Positions 60,532-64,000 of a stretch of DNA of 64,000 nucleotides are shown one piece after another. The stretch comes from JBFLYC01 sp040756735 (GTDB taxonomy: Bacteria; Bacillota; DSM-16504; Desulfitibacterales; Desulfitibacteraceae). Within the stretch, counting starts at the first letter, position 1. Each line of letters begins with the position of its first letter. The position numbers were made by a program, and so were the translations under genes. The stretch lies in the NCBI GenBank assembly GCA_040756735.1, contig JBFLYC010000005.1, positions 62,001 through 126,000 of the forward strand, read 5' to 3'. Below the pieces are notes generated by a model. It did not search any database. It was given only the letters and a program-made list of their open reading frames with translations, and was not told where the DNA came from.

Positions 60532-61770
60532 ATGAACGAAAATGGCCTTGACCTGTTGCATTATATAGAACAAGATAAAATGCTGCAAATCATAGAGAGT
60601 TTTACTCAAGCTACTGATATCGCTATTGATATCAATGATAACTTGGGTTTTCCGGTGGTTGAGCATAATTATTATACGGGTTTTTGTAAATACATTAGGT
60701 CTACAGAAAAAGGATTTAGGAACTGCATTGAATCTAACGCAAATGTTGGTTATCATTCTGCAAACAAGGGGCAAGTAGCTATAGCTCCTTGCCATGCCGG
60801 ACCGCTGGTAATGGCACTGCCTATCATGCTTGAGGGGGTTTTCTTGGGTTCAATAACATGCTGTCCTCTACATCTTCAAAAACCTGATGAAAATACTATC
60901 AACAAAGTTCTTAAAACCGCAGATGAGCTGGAAATTGACAAAGATAAATTGGTTAAAGCTTTTAAGCGGATTAATGTTATAACCCATGAAAAGTGTACGG
61001 CAGTCTCCAATATGATCCAGCTGGTTATTAATTATATTACTGAGCTTATCTTTAGGACAAAGAAGCAAGAAGGCCAGTACATGCAAAAACTAAATGACAT
61101 GTTAGAGGCCAAAACCAAAACAGAGCTTGAAAATAAATTGCGCCTGGCTGAATTGAAAAACCTGCAAGCTCAGATTCAACCACATTTTTTATTTAATACT
61201 CTCAATACCCTTACAGGGTTAATCACCCTCAATGAAAACCTAAAAGCTTTAGATGTAACGTATTCATTATCTGAAATATTAAGATACAACTTGGATAGCT
61301 GCGGAGAACTGGTTACACTGCAGGAGGAACTGCGTAATGTAGAGAACTACCTGCACATTAAAAAGATTAGGTTTGGAGATAGGTTAAATTACAAAGTTCA
61401 AGTTGCTCCAGAACTCATGGATGTTATGATGCCGTATCTTACTCTGCAACCTCTAGTAGAAAATGCTTGTGTGCACGGCTTAGAACCCAAGGAAGGTGAA
61501 GGATATATATTAATATCAGCACGCGACCTGGGAGATCAAGTTGAGCTTGTAGTGGAAGACAATGGCTTAGGCTTTCCTCCGACAATATTAAAAAATTTCC
61601 CTAAATCCCTGAGGGAGCTGGATAAGAATAACAGTATAGGATTAATTAATGTGCACAGCAGGCTGCAGTTATGTTTTGGCCGTGGTTTTGGATTAAAGCT
61701 TTCACGGAAAAGGGGTATAACAAAAGTAGGGCTGCTGCTTCCCGCCAAGAGGGGTGGATATAATGTATAG
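60532..61770 (+). CDS. PocR-domain sensor histidine kinase (LytS/YesM type)
   Basis: 412 residues. Residues about 15-180 form a PocR sensory domain (FTQATDIAIDINDNLGFPVV, GFCKYIRSTEKGFRNC, SCHAGPL-like APCHAGPLVMALPIM), with conserved cysteines. Residues about 200-410 are a His_kinase/HATPase pair: QIQPHFLFNTLNTLTGL holds the phospho-His, VENACVHGLEPKEG is the N box, and VVEDNGLGFP the G1 box. No membrane segment is seen, so it senses a cytoplasmic signal. ATG 60532 follows GAGG. It overlaps the response regulator by 8 bases and ends in TAG. Confidence 0.88.
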   Translation: MNENGLDLLHYIEQDKMLQIIESFTQATDIAIDINDNLGFPVVEHNYYTGFCKYIRSTEKGFRNCIESNANVGYHSANKGQVAIAPCHAGPLVMALPIMLEGVFLGSITCCPLHLQKPDENTINKVLKTADELEIDKDKLVKAFKRINVITHEKCTAVSNMIQLVINYITELIFRTKKQEGQYMQKLNDMLEAKTKTELENKLRLAELKNLQAQIQPHFLFNTLNTLTGLITLNENLKALDVTYSLSEILRYNLDSCGELVTLQEELRNVENYLHIKKIRFGDRLNYKVQVAPELMDVMMPYLTLQPLVENACVHGLEPKEGEGYILISARDLGDQVELVVEDNGLGFPPTILKNFPKSLRELDKNNSIGLINVHSRLQLCFGRGFGLKLSRKRGITKVGLLLPAKRGGYNV

Positions 61771-62560
61771 AATGATGATTGTTGAAGATGAAGAACTGGA
61801 GAGAATGGTTTTACGGAAACAATTAGAGGACAGTAACCTTCCCATCAAAATTGTAGGAGAAGCTGCTAATGGTAAAGAGGCTTTAAGGCTTGTAGATCTT
61901 GTTAACCCTCAGATTGTTTTGATGGATATTAAGATGCCTGGAATGGATGGGCTTGAAGCTACGAAGCTTATTAAGGAGAAAAATAATGATATAGAAATTG
62001 TCATCATTACGGCTTATAGTATATTTTCCTACTCTAGTCAAGCCATAAAACTTAGGGCTGCGGATTACCTTTTAAAGCCTGTTAGGCCTGAGGAACTAAT
62101 TGCTGCGATTAATAGGGTAATAAGTTTTATTAGGGAAAAACCAGGAAGGCTTTCTGAGAACTTTGATGAAAAAGATAAAGCATCTCAGAAAGATGATGAT
62201 ACAAAAAAGATTAACGACAATCTATTAATCAATCAAATCAAAGAGCACATTAATGATAACTATGCCAAGCGTTTAACACTCAATGATTTAGCAGAGGTTG
62301 TCCATTATAACCCTTCGTATATAAGCAGTTTGTTTAAAAAGCATACAGGTCATGGCGTAATAGATTATATTACCGAAGTACGGCTGAATAAGGCAAAACA
62401 ACTCTTGTTGGATACAAGTAGTTCCATGGATGAAATTGCTTACTTGGTTGGGCTAAATAATAACAGTTATTTTACGGCATTATTCAAGAAAAAAGAGGGG
62501 ATGAACCCTTCCGAATACAGAAGGTTTTTCGCTAAATCACAAAGAACCCTAAAAGATTAA
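61763..62560 (+). CDS. Response regulator with AraC-type DNA-binding domain (YesN type)
   Basis: 265 residues. Receiver domain 1-120: MIVEDEELERM (acidic pocket), VLMDIKMPGMDGLE with the phosphoacceptor Asp, IIITAYSIFSYSSQA, and DYLLKPVRPEEL with the conserved Lys. The C-terminal two-HTH AraC domain is intact (LTLNDLAEVVHYNPSYISSL, FKKHTGHGVIDYITEVRLNK, AKQLLLDTSSSMDEIAYLVG). ATG 61763 follows AGGGGTGG and overlaps the kinase. Likely target: a nearby operon. Confidence 0.92.
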   Translation: MYRMMIVEDEELERMVLRKQLEDSNLPIKIVGEAANGKEALRLVDLVNPQIVLMDIKMPGMDGLEATKLIKEKNNDIEIVIITAYSIFSYSSQAIKLRAADYLLKPVRPEELIAAINRVISFIREKPGRLSENFDEKDKASQKDDDTKKINDNLLINQIKEHINDNYAKRLTLNDLAEVVHYNPSYISSLFKKHTGHGVIDYITEVRLNKAKQLLLDTSSSMDEIAYLVGLNNNSYFTALFKKKEGMNPSEYRRFFAKSQRTLKD

Positions 62561-62582
62561 AACACAAGCTTTAAAAAATACT

Positions 62583-62622
62583 ACAAACCTGTTTGGCGAA
62601 CCGCTTAGCAGGTTTGTTTTAA
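62583..62622 (+). terminator. Terminator after the two-component genes
   Basis: ACAAACCTG / CAGGTTTGT stem, tail TTTTAATTT. Confidence 0.85.
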
Positions 62623-62959
62623 TTTAAGCCATGATAATTCTTATCCAAATATCTTATTATTTTCTAAAGATTTTATAAAAATGACACTACTAAGTAGCTA
62701 AAAATATCTTAAAAACATTAAGAAGTTTTATTAAGACCATTATTTTAATAAATGATAGAATTAATTTGAAGAGGCATCAAAGTTTAAACATGAAAAGTTT
62801 ACGGATATAAGGAGGTGAGTGTAAAGAAATTGTGTTTTGCAAGGGTAAAGGTGTAATGAAATAATGAAAAAACTTAGGTAAAAATCCTTGATCGTCTGGG
62901 TGAAACAACAATACTGCTAGTTTTGGGATACAAAAGTTAGAATCTAGATCAAAGAAAAG

Positions 62960-62996
62960 TCCTCCTGTTCTTGTATTAAATACAAGGCAGGAGGAA
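62960..62996 (+). other. Long hairpin in the gap before ald
   Basis: TCCTCCTG-CTTGTAT and ATACAAG-CAGGAGGA pair as a 15-bp stem with one small internal loop and loop TAA. No T-run follows, so it is not a standard terminator. The 62623-63175 gap otherwise shows an AAGGAGGTGA-like site at about 62810, a tiny frame behind it, and TTGACA at 63054 without a well-spaced -10. Confidence 0.5.
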
Positions 62997-63175
62997 TATT
63001 TGGGACTTTAAAATTAATTTTAGTTAAAAAAATTATACCATTCTTTGGGGTTGTTGACAATTTGAAAGTGCTTATATCATTAATTTTATCTGAAATACTT
63101 ATAAGAACAATATGTCAATTATATGTATATGCAACACTTTAACAGCGTTTATGCATTTTTGAGGAGGCGTATTAA

Positions 63176-64000
63176 ATGATAGTAGGCGTGCCAAAAGAGA
63201 TCAAGAACAACGAGAACCGTGTAGCAATTACACCCGCAGGCGTAGAATCCATGACAAGAAGCGGGCATGTAGTGTTAATAGAAACGAAAGCAGGAGAAGG
63301 CAGCGGATTTAGTAATGAGATGTATATGTCAGCAGGAGCAAAGATAATGGACAGTGCTGCAGAAGTATTTGCCCGGGCTGATATGATTATGAAAGTTAAA
63401 GAACCTCAGCCCAAAGAGTTTGACTACTTTAAAGAAGGACAAATTCTTTTTACCTACCTGCATGCAGCAGCAGAAGCAGAAGTGACAAAGACCTTAAAAG
63501 AAAAGAAAGTAGTCGGTATATCCTACGACACAGTGCAGTTAGCCGATGGTTCGCTGCCACTGCTAGCGCCCATGAGTGAAATAGCAGGACGGATGGCAAC
63601 CCAGATAGGAGCACAGTATTTAGAAAAGCCAAAAGGCGGAAAAGGAGTTCTCTTAGGGGGAGTGCCCGGAGTACCTCCAGCACATGTGGTGGTCATAGGC
63701 GGCGGAGTAGTAGGAACAAATGCAGCCAAGATAGCAGTAGGCATGGGAGCAAGGGTTACCATTTTTGACATTAACCCTGTAAGACTCAGATACTTAGATG
63801 ATATCTTCGGCAACAGGTTAGAAACAGTAATGTCAAGCAGCTATAGCATTAAAGAAGCAGTCAAGACAGCAGACCTTTTAATAGGAGCAGTATTAATACC
63901 AGGTTCAAAAGCGCCCCACCTGGTAACAGAAGATATGGTAAAAGAGATGAGCCCAGGTTCAGTGATAGTAGATGTAGCCATAGACCAGGGGGGATGTATT
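63176..64000 (+). CDS. ald: Alanine dehydrogenase, 3'-truncated by the window end
   Basis: First 275 residues of about 370. MIVGVPKEIKNNENRVAITP is the family start; Lys75 (KVKEPQ) and His96 (YLHAAAE) are the catalytic residues, and HVVVIGGGVVGTNAAKIAVG is the NAD Rossmann site, with LIGAVLIPGSKAPHLVTEDM following. The enzyme interconverts alanine and pyruvate plus ammonia, important in sporulation and in alanine use. GAGGAGG precedes the ATG. The frame is open to the last base. Confidence 0.94.
   Translation, partial: MIVGVPKEIKNNENRVAITPAGVESMTRSGHVVLIETKAGEGSGFSNEMYMSAGAKIMDSAAEVFARADMIMKVKEPQPKEFDYFKEGQILFTYLHAAAEAEVTKTLKEKKVVGISYDTVQLADGSLPLLAPMSEIAGRMATQIGAQYLEKPKGGKGVLLGGVPGVPPAHVVVIGGGVVGTNAAKIAVGMGARVTIFDINPVRLRYLDDIFGNRLETVMSSSYSIKEAVKTADLLIGAVLIPGSKAPHLVTEDMVKEMSPGSVIVDVAIDQGGCI

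Noticed and set aside
1286..61770. TAG stop codons as hidden pyrrolysine codons in thrC, the methylase, GT2, GntR, LUD, ABC permease and kinase genes
   Set aside because: For the genes checked, the protein ends at the expected family length and the sequence after TAG either stops soon or shows no homology.

Overview
The window looks like a chromosome segment of a low-G+C, anaerobic, endospore-forming Clostridium-class firmicute, probably a Peptococcaceae/Desulfitobacterium-like lineage. The reasons are strong Shine-Dalgarno sites throughout, homologues of the Bacillus spore-coat polysaccharide (sps) genes, a c-di-GMP riboswitch, and a bacterial-type pyrrolysine operon with split pyrrolysyl-tRNA synthetase. 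This is inference from gene content; no 16S rRNA gene is present.

Layout. 1-2.5 kb: end of threonine synthase and an archaeal-type phosphoglycerate mutase/putative homoserine kinase. 2.7-19.4 kb: a large surface or spore-coat glycan cluster with rmlB, spsL/rmlC and rmlA on the minus strand. On the plus strand are spsA, PseB, PseH-like and PseI-like genes, a methylase, spsB, an SpsE-SpsF fusion, an SDR epimerase, a DegT aminotransferase, two glycosyltransferases and rmlD, with a convergent Cys-rich protein gene. 19.4-21.7 kb: MBL hydrolase with its TetR regulator, then a nuoB-nuoD relic. 21.9-28.7 kb: a catabolic operon (enolase-superfamily dehydratase, tripartite tricarboxylate transporter, Ldh2-type dehydrogenase, GntR regulator, LUD protein). 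28.7-36.4 kb: typA, an Xre regulator, a c-di-GMP riboswitch ahead of an HD-GYP phosphodiesterase and a FapA protein, a membrane protein and an OYE-type flavoprotein. 36.6-41.7 kb: ECF sigma factor, YtrA-type GntR with ABC transporter, anti-sigma factor and a second sigma-like protein. 41.8-52.1 kb: transporter pseudogene, M20 peptidase, YeiH-type transporter, a 63-bp tandem hairpin array broken by a 100-N assembly gap, YlbF, YkvI, aminotransferase, Fe-alcohol dehydrogenase and M1 peptidase. 52.5-53.8 kb: psd-pssA phospholipid genes.

The highlight is 53.9-58.7 kb. A tRNA with a CUA anticodon and the shape of bacterial tRNA-Pyl is followed by pylSc, pylB, pylC, pylD and pylSn. Together these make pyrrolysine, charge it onto the amber-decoding tRNA and so recode UAG. 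A MITE-like inverted-repeat element sits between the tRNA and pylSc. A highly structured, unassigned RNA-like region follows pylSn. No gene with an internal amber codon is evident in the window, and about eleven genes here, including pylB, still end in UAG.

59.3-64 kb: a second M20 peptidase, a PocR-domain sensor kinase overlapping a YesN/AraC-type response regulator, and the 5' three-quarters of alanine dehydrogenase, cut by the window end.
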